Of a stretch of DNA of 64,000 nt, positions 52,735 to 61,447 are shown one piece after another. This DNA comes from Kiritimatiellia bacterium (GTDB lineage: Bacteria > Verrucomicrobiota > Kiritimatiellia > UBA8416 > YA12-FULL-48-11): assembly GCA_028716365.1 (NCBI GenBank), contig JAQUPZ010000006.1, positions 62,001 through 126,000 of the forward strand, read 5' to 3'. Each line of letters starts with the position of its first letter. Position 1 is the first letter of the stretch. Both the position numbers and the translations under genes were made by a program. The notes beneath the pieces were generated by a model. It was not told the DNA's origin. It was given only the letters and a program-made list of their open reading frames with translations, and made no database searches.

Positions 52735-54021
52735 ATGATCAGTCGGTCACGTCCAGTTGTCTGGTATGTTGCAGCGGGGTACAAGTTGTCTGCTGGTATC
52801 GAAGCATATCTGTGTCATTATGCGACGGAAATGCGTAATCAAGGTTTTGATACAAGAATTATTGTCTTCTATCCATTGCCGTTGGAGAAGCACCGCTTTC
52901 TTAAATTGCTCGAAGAACGCGGCATACCAATAACGTCGCTTTATGACGAGACCGCTATTCCTGCTATTTTTCTTTCTGTTTTGTTTGTTCTTCCCTGGTT
53001 TCTGTACATGTTGGTGTTGAAGAGAAAACTCCCTGGCTTTGGAGCGTTCCATTGTTGGATGCAGAATCGTTATGCGGTGAATCACCTGGCAACTATGATT
53101 CGGGAAGAATCTCCGGATATTATTCATGTGAAGGGCCGGCTACCGACAAACGCATGGGTGATTTTTCCATCGGAGTGTACCATTTACCATCATGCTTTGA
53201 TGGGTACAATTGATCCGTCTTGGACGGAAAAGGAAGTTCAGGATTTCAGGGTTTTTGCCAATCGTGTAGCACGTATTTTCACGCCAGGGAAAAGCGTTGC
53301 AGAGACACTTGCCCGAGAGTACAGGATCGAACGCCCGATTGATCCTTTATTCACTATGGTGCCGGATGCCACCGAAGGCGGGTTATCGGTTAACAGTATA
53401 CGGTTGTCAAAAGCAGTGTTGGAAACATTCACCGACAACAAAGAGCGAATAACAAATGACAACGTAAGTGGCAAACGTCTCTTACGTTTCGGGATTCTCT
53501 GCCGTTTCGCTGAGCAGAAAGGTATTTCTTATATCCTGGAGGCGTTAAAAATTTATAAGGAGAAACATGGCAATGTTGATTTTACGTTTGCCGGGCATGG
53601 TGAGCTTGAAGTGATGATTAGAGAATTTGTTGCTTCGAACGATTTGATGAATGTAAAAGTTGTTCCTGTTCCGTCAGCTGTGGAGGTTTTGAAGGCAATG
53701 GATGTGTTTGTTCACCCCGGGCTGGATGATGCAATGCCTGTTTCCATTGTTGAAGCGTTGATGTGTGGTCTTCCGTGTATTTCCTCGAAGGTGGGAGGAA
53801 CACCTGATCTGGTTCGGGATGGCATTGAAGGATTTCTGATTGAGCCACGGAACTCTACCCAAATTCTTGAATGTATGGAACGATTTGCACAGATGCCGAT
53901 AGATGAATTTTCGGGCTTCCGCAGGCGGGCTAGGGCAAGATATGAAGAAGTTTGCCTGCCTGCAATAGTAGGGAGGCAGGTGGCGGAGCATTACCGTGAC
54001 ATTCTTGCCGTGATTAAATAG
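52735..54021 (+). CDS. Family 4 glycosyltransferase
   Basis: A 428-residue GT-B enzyme. N-terminal strand PVVWYVAAGYKLSAGIEAYL, an inner hydrophobic segment (FLSVLFVLPWFLYMLVL) which may associate with membrane, and C-terminal RFGILCRFAEQKGISYILEA, FTFAGHGELEVMIREF, HPGLDDAMPVSIVEALMCGL and PCISSKVGGTPDLV, the E-x7-E type donor site (Asp at the first acid position). Residues around 230-245 (TFTDNKERITNDNVSG) make an unusually long linker and may derive from a short repeat. The ATG at 52735 has no strong ribosome binding site. Confidence 0.9.
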   Translation: MISRSRPVVWYVAAGYKLSAGIEAYLCHYATEMRNQGFDTRIIVFYPLPLEKHRFLKLLEERGIPITSLYDETAIPAIFLSVLFVLPWFLYMLVLKRKLPGFGAFHCWMQNRYAVNHLATMIREESPDIIHVKGRLPTNAWVIFPSECTIYHHALMGTIDPSWTEKEVQDFRVFANRVARIFTPGKSVAETLAREYRIERPIDPLFTMVPDATEGGLSVNSIRLSKAVLETFTDNKERITNDNVSGKRLLRFGILCRFAEQKGISYILEALKIYKEKHGNVDFTFAGHGELEVMIREFVASNDLMNVKVVPVPSAVEVLKAMDVFVHPGLDDAMPVSIVEALMCGLPCISSKVGGTPDLVRDGIEGFLIEPRNSTQILECMERFAQMPIDEFSGFRRRARARYEEVCLPAIVGRQVAEHYRDILAVIK

Positions 54022-54039
54022 CAATGAAACAATGATTTT

Positions 54040-54816
54040 ATGCGGAAATACTTGAATCCCTGGATTACGGACGATGCCTACAAGGTCCTTTGTGGAGAGA
54101 AAGGGACTATTCTTGATGTTGGCGGGGGGAGTTCTCCCTATGTTGGCGCATCACATATCCTTGATATAGGCGAGTTCTCCGAACAACGCTTGGCTGATAA
54201 TTCCTGGGGTATACCCGCAGCTATGACGGACAATGTGACGATCATCAGTGGAGCGTCCCGGAAATGGTCTGAGAGACAATATACACAGTTTGATTTGTGT
54301 GGCGGCAAGCCGTGGCCGTTTAAGGATAAACAATTTGATCTCGGTTTGTGCAGTCATACCCTGGAGGATCTTCGCGACCCTCTGCCTGCCGCAAGGGAAC
54401 TGTTTCGTGTATGCAAAAGAACATTGATTATTTGTCCCTCTCGTCTTTTTGAACAGACAAAAGGGGTAGATCATCCCCGCTACTGCGGTTTTCCTCATCA
54501 TATTTGGATGGTTTATACTAATAATGAAAACCTCATTTTCAGAAGAAAGTCGGGAGTGTTGTATACCAAGGGTTGTCATCTGGTATGTCCACTTGGCAAA
54601 ACTCTGAATCGTGAAGCAGGTTCGATGTTTGTGGTGGGAAGTCATCTGCAGGTGAAAGAACAGGTTTTTCATGAAATGTCCCAGGAAGCTGAAGAATACC
54701 GGAGTTTTCTCGACCAATACAGATCGCTGGACAACCTCTTTGTCAGTGATGGATACAGGCATAATCTGAAGTATTGGGTCTGGCGTTTTCGTCAGAAATA
54801 TTTTGGGAACTTATAA
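54040..54816 (+). CDS. SAM-dependent methyltransferase-like protein
   Basis: A 258-residue protein with a methyltransferase-like core: GTILDVGGGSSPYVGASHIL (motif I), QFDLGLCSHTLEDLRDPLPA (the common EHLRDP variant) and ARELFRVCKRTLIICPSRLF. The second half (VDHPRYCGFPHHIWMVYTNN onward) is less usual and may bind an acceptor. It ends TAATG, so the next gene starts on its stop codon. Acceptor not known. Confidence 0.8.
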   Translation: MRKYLNPWITDDAYKVLCGEKGTILDVGGGSSPYVGASHILDIGEFSEQRLADNSWGIPAAMTDNVTIISGASRKWSERQYTQFDLCGGKPWPFKDKQFDLGLCSHTLEDLRDPLPAARELFRVCKRTLIICPSRLFEQTKGVDHPRYCGFPHHIWMVYTNNENLIFRRKSGVLYTKGCHLVCPLGKTLNREAGSMFVVGSHLQVKEQVFHEMSQEAEEYRSFLDQYRSLDNLFVSDGYRHNLKYWVWRFRQKYFGNL

Positions 54817-55775
54817 TGAGTGTGATGTTTTCGATTATTGTTGCGACCTGTGACAGGCCGGAAAGACTTATTCGGACTCTTGGTGCAATAAGAGCAGCGA
54901 TGGACGAGACCGGGCTTGGGCATCAGGTAATCGTTGCCGATAATGGCGGGGTGGCCTATGCGAAGGAGGTGGTTGCTTTGTTCCGGAGGGAGTCAGGGTT
55001 GGATGTGCAATACGTCGAGTCGGTACCCCAAAATAAAAGCAAGGCTTTAAATACTGGGATTGCACGTGCTACGGCTGAATGGCTTGCCTTTACTGATGAC
55101 GATTGTTTGCCGGACCATGAATGGCTTGTGAATGCTTCAAAATGTGTGGAAAATTCAGGTTGGAAGGTTTTTGGGGGACGTGTTCTTCCTGGTGAATATG
55201 AAGGGAATCTACCGTTGTGGTTGAGACCGGGCCGTTCAGGACGTATTCCAAAAGGAGGAGTATTTGTTCGATATTGTCCGTTTTCATCAAGTGGAGTATT
55301 GGAAAGTTCAAGTCCCGTTCCATTTGGCGCGAATTTTTTTGTAATGCGACAGGTAATGGAAAAATATGGCGGTTATGATGAGAAATTATGGGATATTTGC
55401 GGAAAAGCGGCATTGGGTGTTGAGGATGCGGAATTAGGCATACGTTTACGGAATAGCAAAGAGACAATTGGTTATTGCCACGAAGCGTTGGTGATTCATC
55501 CTGTTAATATTGAACGATATAGTATTCGCAGTCATCTTCGATTTTCTTATTATTACGGCTGGCGTGATCCAATAGTATTTTTCCAATCTGGTAGACCCTT
55601 CCTTGAGTTGTACAGGTTAAAAGCTATAGCAGTTCTGGGCTTTGGTTCGCTTGCTGATGCCGTTCTCGGAGATTTTGCCGGTATGGTCGATCGTTGGACT
55701 GGGATTACCCGACATTGGGGGGCCATGACTTGCCGATGGTCTGCAGCATATCGCCGAATGATCCAATATACCTAA
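54816..55775 (+). CDS. Family 2 glycosyltransferase
   Basis: A 319-residue GT-A enzyme: FSIIVATCDRPERLIRTLGA, HQVIVADNGGVAYAKEVV, NKSKALNTGIARATAEWLAF and the metal-binding DDD in FTDDDCLPDHEWLVNAS. The acceptor side has FGGRVLPGEYEG and GVEDAELGIRLRNSKETIGY. The ATG at 54816 sits on the previous stop codon (TAATG), indicating coupling; the upstream frame extension is inside the previous gene. Donor and acceptor unknown. Confidence 0.9.
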   Translation: MSVMFSIIVATCDRPERLIRTLGAIRAAMDETGLGHQVIVADNGGVAYAKEVVALFRRESGLDVQYVESVPQNKSKALNTGIARATAEWLAFTDDDCLPDHEWLVNASKCVENSGWKVFGGRVLPGEYEGNLPLWLRPGRSGRIPKGGVFVRYCPFSSSGVLESSSPVPFGANFFVMRQVMEKYGGYDEKLWDICGKAALGVEDAELGIRLRNSKETIGYCHEALVIHPVNIERYSIRSHLRFSYYYGWRDPIVFFQSGRPFLELYRLKAIAVLGFGSLADAVLGDFAGMVDRWTGITRHWGAMTCRWSAAYRRMIQYT

Positions 55776-55801
55776 TGACCTGTATAATTATATTGCATTA
55801 G

Positions 55802-56632
55802 ATGAAACAATTCCGGCTCTTAAGAAGATGGTTCCCTCCAAAGTGTAAGAAGAGAGATATCGAAATACGATTGGAGAGGTTTTATAAAAATAATATTAAC
55901 TACCACGAAATGACTTCTTCGGGTGATAAAATAAAGCACCCGCAGGCAGAGTTTTTGCAATGTCTTGTGAAATCCGATGGCACCTATGCTGAAATTGGAT
56001 GCGGTGGTGGAGCAATAACCAGACTTATCAGCAAAACAGCAAGCGTCGTTGGAATTGATTTTGCGCTACATGCTCTTACTGAAGCCGAAAAAGTAACACA
56101 AGATACATCTGTTTCATATGTAAACGCAAAAGGAGAAAACATCCCGTTTTCGGATAATAGTTTTGATGGTTGTTATGCTTTTGAAGTTCTTGAACATGTA
56201 TGGGACCCTTTATGTGTCTGCCGTGAAATGGTTAGAATAGTAAAAGAGGGTGGTTTTATTTTGATATCAGTTCCGCTGGTATTCAGTCTGGATCTTCATC
56301 TTTTCAAACGACCTGTGGCAAGAATAGCTGACTATAGCTTGGCGTTAGTCCGCTTTTTTGGAGATATTGTTACTGGTAAAGTTTATCGCAATGTAGAACC
56401 TGATTTAGACCATGGTGTTTATCCTGATTGTGACATGATTACTGCAATCAGTCCGGCGAATCTTGCATCTGCGCTGGAGGAAATAGGTTGTAATATAATT
56501 TTTTGGGACACGACTTATATGTGCGCACATCGGATTGGCTCTGGAACAAATTTAAATTTTCAGAGAAATACAGCACGTAAGATAATCCGTAATTTTGGTG
56601 ATCATTTACTTCTTCTTGCCAGAAAAAAATGA
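55802..56632 (+). CDS. Class I SAM methyltransferase
   Basis: A 276-residue methyltransferase with GTYAEIGCGGGAITRLISKT (motif I), VVGIDFALHALTEAEKV (motif II), ENIPFSDNSFDGCYAFEVLE and HVWDPLCVCREMVRIVKEGG, then FILISVPLVFSLDL. The pattern is that of UbiE/Methyltransf_11-like proteins. A C-terminal extension of about 80 residues is of unknown role. Stop overlaps the next start by four bases. Confidence 0.87.
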   Translation: MKQFRLLRRWFPPKCKKRDIEIRLERFYKNNINYHEMTSSGDKIKHPQAEFLQCLVKSDGTYAEIGCGGGAITRLISKTASVVGIDFALHALTEAEKVTQDTSVSYVNAKGENIPFSDNSFDGCYAFEVLEHVWDPLCVCREMVRIVKEGGFILISVPLVFSLDLHLFKRPVARIADYSLALVRFFGDIVTGKVYRNVEPDLDHGVYPDCDMITAISPANLASALEEIGCNIIFWDTTYMCAHRIGSGTNLNFQRNTARKIIRNFGDHLLLLARKK

Positions 56633-57774
56633 AAATAGCGATTGTAAGTTCCGGATTATGGCATGTCCGCAGAGGAATTGAGACTTGGGCTTCAACATTG
56701 GCAGAAGCGCTGGCCAGGCGCGGACTGAACATAACACTTTTTACCGGGTCAAAAGTTACAAGTGACAATGGACAGGTTCCATATAAAATACAGGTTATGC
56801 CGTGCTGGTATCGAGGAACAAGGAAAAACACTTGGATGACGAATATCCTGTCCCGGATTGGTGGGTGGCGATATGGATTCGGTTCTGAATATCAGACGGA
56901 ACAAACCACAATGGCGCCAAAGTTGATCAAGGCATTAAGGAGAGATGGTTTTGATATTGTACATTTACAGGATCCATGGTTAGCCATGCTGCTTGAAAAA
57001 GTACATCGGAAGCAGCAACACGCTGCAGAAGTCATCCTTGCTCATGGAACAGAAGAACCTCTGGATTTCTTAAGAAAATTTCAGCACGTTCAGGAATTAT
57101 CACCACATTATCTGGCTAATCATGGTGTCATGTCCATGTCAGGATGGACTCGGCACAGTGTTCCTAATTTTGTTAATACAGATGTATTCAGACCAGCTGA
57201 TAAGTTTTTGTGCCGAAAATCATTGGGTCTGCCTCACGATACTTTTATTGTTCTTTCTGTCGGAGCGATTGATCACAAACATAAAAGAATGCAATGGCTT
57301 GTCGATGAGTTTACCTCGATGAATAATAAGAATTCAGTACTTGTAGTTGCAGGTCCATGCAATTCTCCTGAAATATCGCAATTCATCACTAATGCAAAGA
57401 ATATACTTGGTGAAAGATTTACTTATTTTGCCAATATGAATCATTTGAAAATGCCAGATCTTTATTCAGCAGCGGATGTTTTTGTTCTTTGTTCAACTTC
57501 TGAAATTTTTGGAATCGTTTTTCTCGAAGCAATGGCATGCGGCATTCCCTGCGTTGGTCATACTTATCCGGTGACTGAGTGGATAATTGGCGATTGCGGA
57601 ACTTGCATTGATATGAAAAGCAATAAATCGCTTTCAAGTTTCCTGTCTAATATCACACCGGATTGGATTGTAACGCATGGGAAACAGGCAAGAGACAGAA
57701 CAGTTAAAATGTTTTCTGCCAAAGTTGTGGTTGAGCAGATCGTTGAAATGTACCAAGAAGTTTTACGGAAATAG
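56629..57774 (+). CDS. Family 4 glycosyltransferase
   Basis: A 381-residue GT-B enzyme. N terminus KIAIVSSGLWHVRRGIETWA with the donor-acceptor cleft loop, VILAHGTEEPLDFLRKF, C-terminal FIVLSVGAIDHKHKRMQWLV, SVLVVAGPCNSPEISQFI, and the E-x7-E site in CSTSEIFGIVFLEAMACGIP. Start overlaps the methyltransferase stop (ATGA). Sugar unknown. Confidence 0.91.
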   Translation: MKIAIVSSGLWHVRRGIETWASTLAEALARRGLNITLFTGSKVTSDNGQVPYKIQVMPCWYRGTRKNTWMTNILSRIGGWRYGFGSEYQTEQTTMAPKLIKALRRDGFDIVHLQDPWLAMLLEKVHRKQQHAAEVILAHGTEEPLDFLRKFQHVQELSPHYLANHGVMSMSGWTRHSVPNFVNTDVFRPADKFLCRKSLGLPHDTFIVLSVGAIDHKHKRMQWLVDEFTSMNNKNSVLVVAGPCNSPEISQFITNAKNILGERFTYFANMNHLKMPDLYSAADVFVLCSTSEIFGIVFLEAMACGIPCVGHTYPVTEWIIGDCGTCIDMKSNKSLSSFLSNITPDWIVTHGKQARDRTVKMFSAKVVVEQIVEMYQEVLRK

Positions 57775-57786
57775 CGCTTTATTATT

Positions 57787-58752
57787 ATGGCAGAAATCAG
57801 TGTTATTATCCCGGCATACAACTCGGCTTCTACTATTCGTGAGGCGATCGAATCGGTATGGGCTCAGAACTTTTCTGGCCATGAGATAATTGTCGTGGAT
57901 GATACTTCAACGGATGATACGGTTAGAATTGCTGAATCTGTAGCTGCTAATGTTGATCGGCGATTAACAATTTTAGGTCTTGATAAGAATTCCGGTCCTG
58001 CTGCTGCCCGCAATCGCGGGATGGCAGTGGCGGAAGGGAAGTGGATTGCTTTTCTTGATGCTGATGATGCGTGGTTATCCGGCAAATTGGCGATACAGAT
58101 GGAGTATGTGAAACAGAATCCCGATATCACAATGGTTTGCGGACGGACATTGCCTCTGGGAGATGAATCGGAGAAAAGGAGAATCGGAGAGACGGAGTTA
58201 TTATTGGCGGAACAGAGATTAGGGAAAGGAGCCATGTGGCAAGAATCGATTTGTTCTTCACGCTTGTCACTTGATGATTTTGTCACCGGTAATCCAGTAG
58301 CTACTTCAACGGTTCTGGTGCGAAGAGATGTTGTGTTATCTGTTGGTGGGTTTGATGAGCAGTTCAGCGGGCCGGAAGATTATGACTTATGGATGAGAAT
58401 TGTTGCAAAATATCCGGTGGCAAAAATAGATGAGCCTCTGTCCAGATACCGGTTAGTGAAGAACAGCCTTAGTATGGATGATCGTAAATTTCTACCGATG
58501 GTTTTGAAGGTGCTTGAGAAAGAGTTCGGGCAAAGCGGTGTATTTGCAGATCGGCGTAATCTGTATTCATCAGCCCTTTCTAATCAGTATTGGAATGCTT
58601 CTTGGATGGCTTTTAACCGGGGATCCAGATTAGCAGCAATAAGGTATTGGTTAATTTCATATTTAGAAAATATAAATGCCGAAAAAAAAGTTGAACGACA
58701 ATGGTTTCCTTTGCTTGCCAGATATGTTTGTGGAACGACGATAACCAGGTGA
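57787..58752 (+). CDS. Family 2 glycosyltransferase
   Basis: A 321-residue GT-A enzyme: EISVIIPAYNSASTIREAIE, HEIIVVDDTSTDDTVRIAES, NSGPAAARNRGMAVAEGKWI and FLDADDAWLSGKLAIQ with the metal-binding DADD. The acceptor side includes GGFDEQFSGPEDYDLWMRIV. Residues 128-137 (ESEKRRIGET) are written with a GGAGA-rich stretch (58169-58197) like the purine array at 26764, so a short repeat may have entered here too. The next gene's first ATG directly follows the stop. Confidence 0.92.
   Translation: MAEISVIIPAYNSASTIREAIESVWAQNFSGHEIIVVDDTSTDDTVRIAESVAANVDRRLTILGLDKNSGPAAARNRGMAVAEGKWIAFLDADDAWLSGKLAIQMEYVKQNPDITMVCGRTLPLGDESEKRRIGETELLLAEQRLGKGAMWQESICSSRLSLDDFVTGNPVATSTVLVRRDVVLSVGGFDEQFSGPEDYDLWMRIVAKYPVAKIDEPLSRYRLVKNSLSMDDRKFLPMVLKVLEKEFGQSGVFADRRNLYSSALSNQYWNASWMAFNRGSRLAAIRYWLISYLENINAEKKVERQWFPLLARYVCGTTITR
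58169..58197 (+). repeat. Purine-rich repeat-like stretch inside a gene
   Basis: CGGAGAAAAGGAGAAT then CGGAGAGACGGAG, three GGAGA-type motifs in 29 bases, in frame in the glycosyltransferase 57787-58752. It resembles the GGAGAC units of 26764-26870 but is short and degenerate. Confidence 0.4.
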
Positions 58753-59433
58753 ATGAAAAATATTAAGCTGGAGATGAAAATGCTTAAAAAGATGTTCAAG
58801 AGTTTATTATACAGCGGATTTCCGATTCCACGGATAATAAAACCTGTAATACGGGGATTATACAAAACAGGTGTTGTTACTGTTGAGGCACTTATATTTC
58901 TTTGTAAAGTCATTTGGGTTGAGCCTGTATTACGTTCGGTAGCAGAACATGTTGGAAAGAGACTCCGTGCTGATAATCTGCCCTATATCCGGGGAAACGG
59001 TCGTTTACTGATAGGCGACAATGTCAATCTTTCCGGGAGGAGTTGTTTTTATTTCATGAATAACATGCCCGAGAAACCAGTCATAGAGATCGGAAATGAT
59101 GTTTTTGTCGGTAATGGTTGCACTTTTTCCGCGGCAAGAAAAATTACTATTGGAAATCATGTCTTAATTTCTGCAGGTGTACGTATCCATGATAATGATG
59201 GACATCCATTGGATGTAACCAGACGTCTTGAAGGCAAGGGTATTGATCCTGATGAAACGAAGGCTGTGAATATCAAGGATGGAGCCTGGATTGGTGCTCA
59301 GGCAATAGTGCTGAAGGGTGTTACTATTGGAACTAATGCAGTTATCGGGGCCGGTGCTGTTGTTGTGTCTGATGTTTCTGCAGATTCTATTACTGCCGGT
59401 AATCCTGCGACAGTTGTCAGAAAAATTGAATAA
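58753..59433 (+). CDS. Hexapeptide-repeat acetyltransferase (serine/maltose O-acetyltransferase-like)
   Basis: A 226-residue left-handed beta-helix acyltransferase. Hexapeptide repeats run from about residue 80 (GRLLIGDNVNLSGRSCFYF, IEIGNDVFVGNGCTFSAARK, ITIGNHVLISAGVRIHDNDG) to KGVTIGTNAVIGAGAVVVSD and the closing ITAGNPATVVRKIE. The catalytic His is in RIHDNDGH. The first 55 residues are hydrophobic/basic and may associate with membrane. Alternative starts at 58774 and 58780 exist; the latter has GGAG six bases upstream. It probably O-acetylates the glycan. Confidence 0.88.
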   Translation: MKNIKLEMKMLKKMFKSLLYSGFPIPRIIKPVIRGLYKTGVVTVEALIFLCKVIWVEPVLRSVAEHVGKRLRADNLPYIRGNGRLLIGDNVNLSGRSCFYFMNNMPEKPVIEIGNDVFVGNGCTFSAARKITIGNHVLISAGVRIHDNDGHPLDVTRRLEGKGIDPDETKAVNIKDGAWIGAQAIVLKGVTIGTNAVIGAGAVVVSDVSADSITAGNPATVVRKIE

Positions 59434-59546
59434 TAATCATTCCAAAGTTATATACTTCTAGAGACAGAGAAACGTGAAAACAAAGAAGGTGTACACCGAT
59501 AAGAAGATGTCGTGTTTTCTCTGATTGCCCTGCAGACCGTCATTAC

Positions 59547-60222
59547 ATGAATGGTAATGGCGACAAACTGTTTTGTGTTATGGATTTTGTTCCGAACAAG
59601 AAAGGTTCATTATGCAAGTTTCTTGTTCGGCTGGTTCAATCTGTCACGGAGAAAGATCCACAAATATATTTCTTTTTTTCCGGCGCTTCCGTTGAATGGT
59701 TTGTTGAGGAAATGAAACGGTATCGGGTTGAGTTCAAGGTTGTGGAGGGTTCTTCCGTGAGTTTGAAGAATTTTATTCGTGTTATTTAGATGGTGTGGAA
59801 GATCAGGCAGTCGGTTCTTATCTTCTGGTTTCTTCCACTATTTTCCCTGAAAACTGTTCTCATGGCTATGATAATACCTTGTCGAAGGAAAATCTTCGTA
59901 GACAGGACGTCAATAGATGTTCATGAGAAAAAAGGAGTCATGCATTTTCTGGTAAAAATCAGGGAAAAATTGTTTCATGTTTATATAACGCTATTCTTTC
60001 AGTCTCCGAGTTCAATATGAAAAGAAATGTTGAACGAAGTTTTATTAGTTCCCCAAGCCGTGGATGGGAAATTTTCCTCGGCATGAGCAGGCTTATTGGT
60101 ATTGGTTGAAGTATGGTTTACCTCAGGCGCGAATATCATCGTTATTGTTTTCTGCTTTTTGGATCGGCTTGAATTCTCCGAAGCGATGGGGTGGTCGAGT
60201 TTTTCGTCGTTTATTATCCTAA
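59547..60222 (+). pseudogene. Decayed glycosyltransferase (nonsense plus frameshifts)
   Basis: One glycosyltransferase-like N-terminal half can be followed across several interruptions. 59547-59786 encodes KLFCVMDFVPNKKGSLCKFL and then LVQSVTEKDPQIYFFFSGAS. An in-frame TAG at 59787-59789 interrupts it, and the same frame continues as VWKIRQSVLIFWFLPLFSLK and IIPCRRKIFVDRTSIDVHEK. Near 60000 the sense passes to a second frame (SEFNMKRNVERSFISS, from about 60002), and near 60070 to a third frame (HEQAYWYWLKYGLPQARISS) ending at TAA 60220-60222. The interior resembles the sugar-nucleotide side of GT4 proteins. The gene is broken, and the next intact GT starts 31 bases later. Confidence 0.72.
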
Positions 60223-60253
60223 TTGTCTTCTGAATGTGGATGGTTCGATAACA

Positions 60254-61390
60254 ATGAAAGTGCTCTTTTTCTGTAATCTATTGGCCCAGAAGATGGGATC
60301 TTTTGAAGTACTCATCGAAGAAATGGGAAAGGTTTTAAAAAATGCGGGCGACGAATTGGTTATTGTTTTACCTTTAGATCCTCTTCCTGATGTAGGGTAC
60401 AGATGGAGTAATGCCGGAATACGATTAAGACTAATTCAAGGTTGGAGTGATGAGCATGGAGTTGAATGTCCTTGGAAGTTTTGCCGTCCTGCATGGCGGA
60501 TTCTATCGGACGAGAGGCCTGATGTTGCCGTTGTTCATTTTGGGAATGAATTGCCCAGTTTTCTTGTTTCGTGTTTTGCCTGTAAAAGAGTGAAGTGGGT
60601 ATGGCAACAGGATCAGCAGATAAGGAATCCAACTGTTATTACGGTTTTAATATCAAAAATCAGATTACTTTCGTTACGCTTTAAACATTTTGTCGCCGTT
60701 TATGAGGGTGCTAAATACTCTTTGCTTGCCAGAGGTATCCCGGAACAAAAGATAATGGTAATAAACAATGCTGTAAGTGAGTATAATTGTCTTAAACCTA
60801 GTGGCTGGTTGAGAGATGAACTGAAGTTTCAAAAAAACACAATTATTATATCAACGATTGGTAGTTTGATTCCCCGGAAACGGGTGGATATGGCTATACG
60901 TGCTTTTCACAAGGCAATAACTCTACAATCAAAAGATGCTTGTTTAGTGCTTGTTGGTGAAGGTCCTGAACGATTTAAGTTACAGCGATTAGTAAAAGAT
61001 CTTGGAATTATTGAAAAGGTATTTTTCCTCGGATTGAGAAATGATGTACGCGAAATTCTTTCTGAATCTAGCATACTTTTGCATTCTTCCATGGCCGAAG
61101 CGTGTACTTATGCTGTAACAGAATCCATGGCTGCGGGAATTCCTGCCGTGGTTACCGAAGCTGGCGCTGCCCGTGAACAGATTGTTTCCGGCCAAACGGG
61201 ATATGTGGTCGGAAAAGATGACTTAGATGGCTTGGTATCATGTTTGTCCCGGCTTATAGAAGATGGCGCAGGCCGAACAAGAATGGGGGCAGCAGCCAAA
61301 GAGAGATGGAAATCCATGTACAAGGTGGAGGTCTCAGCCAAAAAATATTACGATTTGTATCACAGTCTTATAAATCAGAATAAATATTGA
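60254..61390 (+). CDS. Family 4 glycosyltransferase
   Basis: A 378-residue GT-B enzyme starting at ATG 60254 (KVLFFCNLLAQKMGSFEVLI); the frame extends upstream over the pseudogene region and is not used. The C-terminal donor domain has IISTIGSLIPRKRVDMAIRA, CLVLVGEGPERFKLQRLV, VFFLGLRNDVREILSESSIL and SSMAEACTYAVTESMAAGIP, with the E-x7-E pair. Sugar unknown. It lies directly after the decayed GT and may have taken over its role. Confidence 0.92.
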   Translation: MKVLFFCNLLAQKMGSFEVLIEEMGKVLKNAGDELVIVLPLDPLPDVGYRWSNAGIRLRLIQGWSDEHGVECPWKFCRPAWRILSDERPDVAVVHFGNELPSFLVSCFACKRVKWVWQQDQQIRNPTVITVLISKIRLLSLRFKHFVAVYEGAKYSLLARGIPEQKIMVINNAVSEYNCLKPSGWLRDELKFQKNTIIISTIGSLIPRKRVDMAIRAFHKAITLQSKDACLVLVGEGPERFKLQRLVKDLGIIEKVFFLGLRNDVREILSESSILLHSSMAEACTYAVTESMAAGIPAVVTEAGAAREQIVSGQTGYVVGKDDLDGLVSCLSRLIEDGAGRTRMGAAAKERWKSMYKVEVSAKKYYDLYHSLINQNKY

Positions 61391-61447
61391 TCAACATAGC
61401 ACGAGGAAAATGTTCAGACTTAAACAATATTGATCAATACTCATATT

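Noticed and set aside
53431..53466. Possible further repeat array in the glycosyltransferase 52735-54021
   Set aside because: The stretch around the codons for DNKERITNDN is suggestive (GCGAATAAC, AAATGAC) but too short and irregular to call a tandem repeat.
59547..60020. Two separate small genes of 80 and 76 residues
   Set aside because: They are one continuous frame split by TAG at 59787-59789, and the sense continues in other frames downstream, as expected for a decayed glycosyltransferase.
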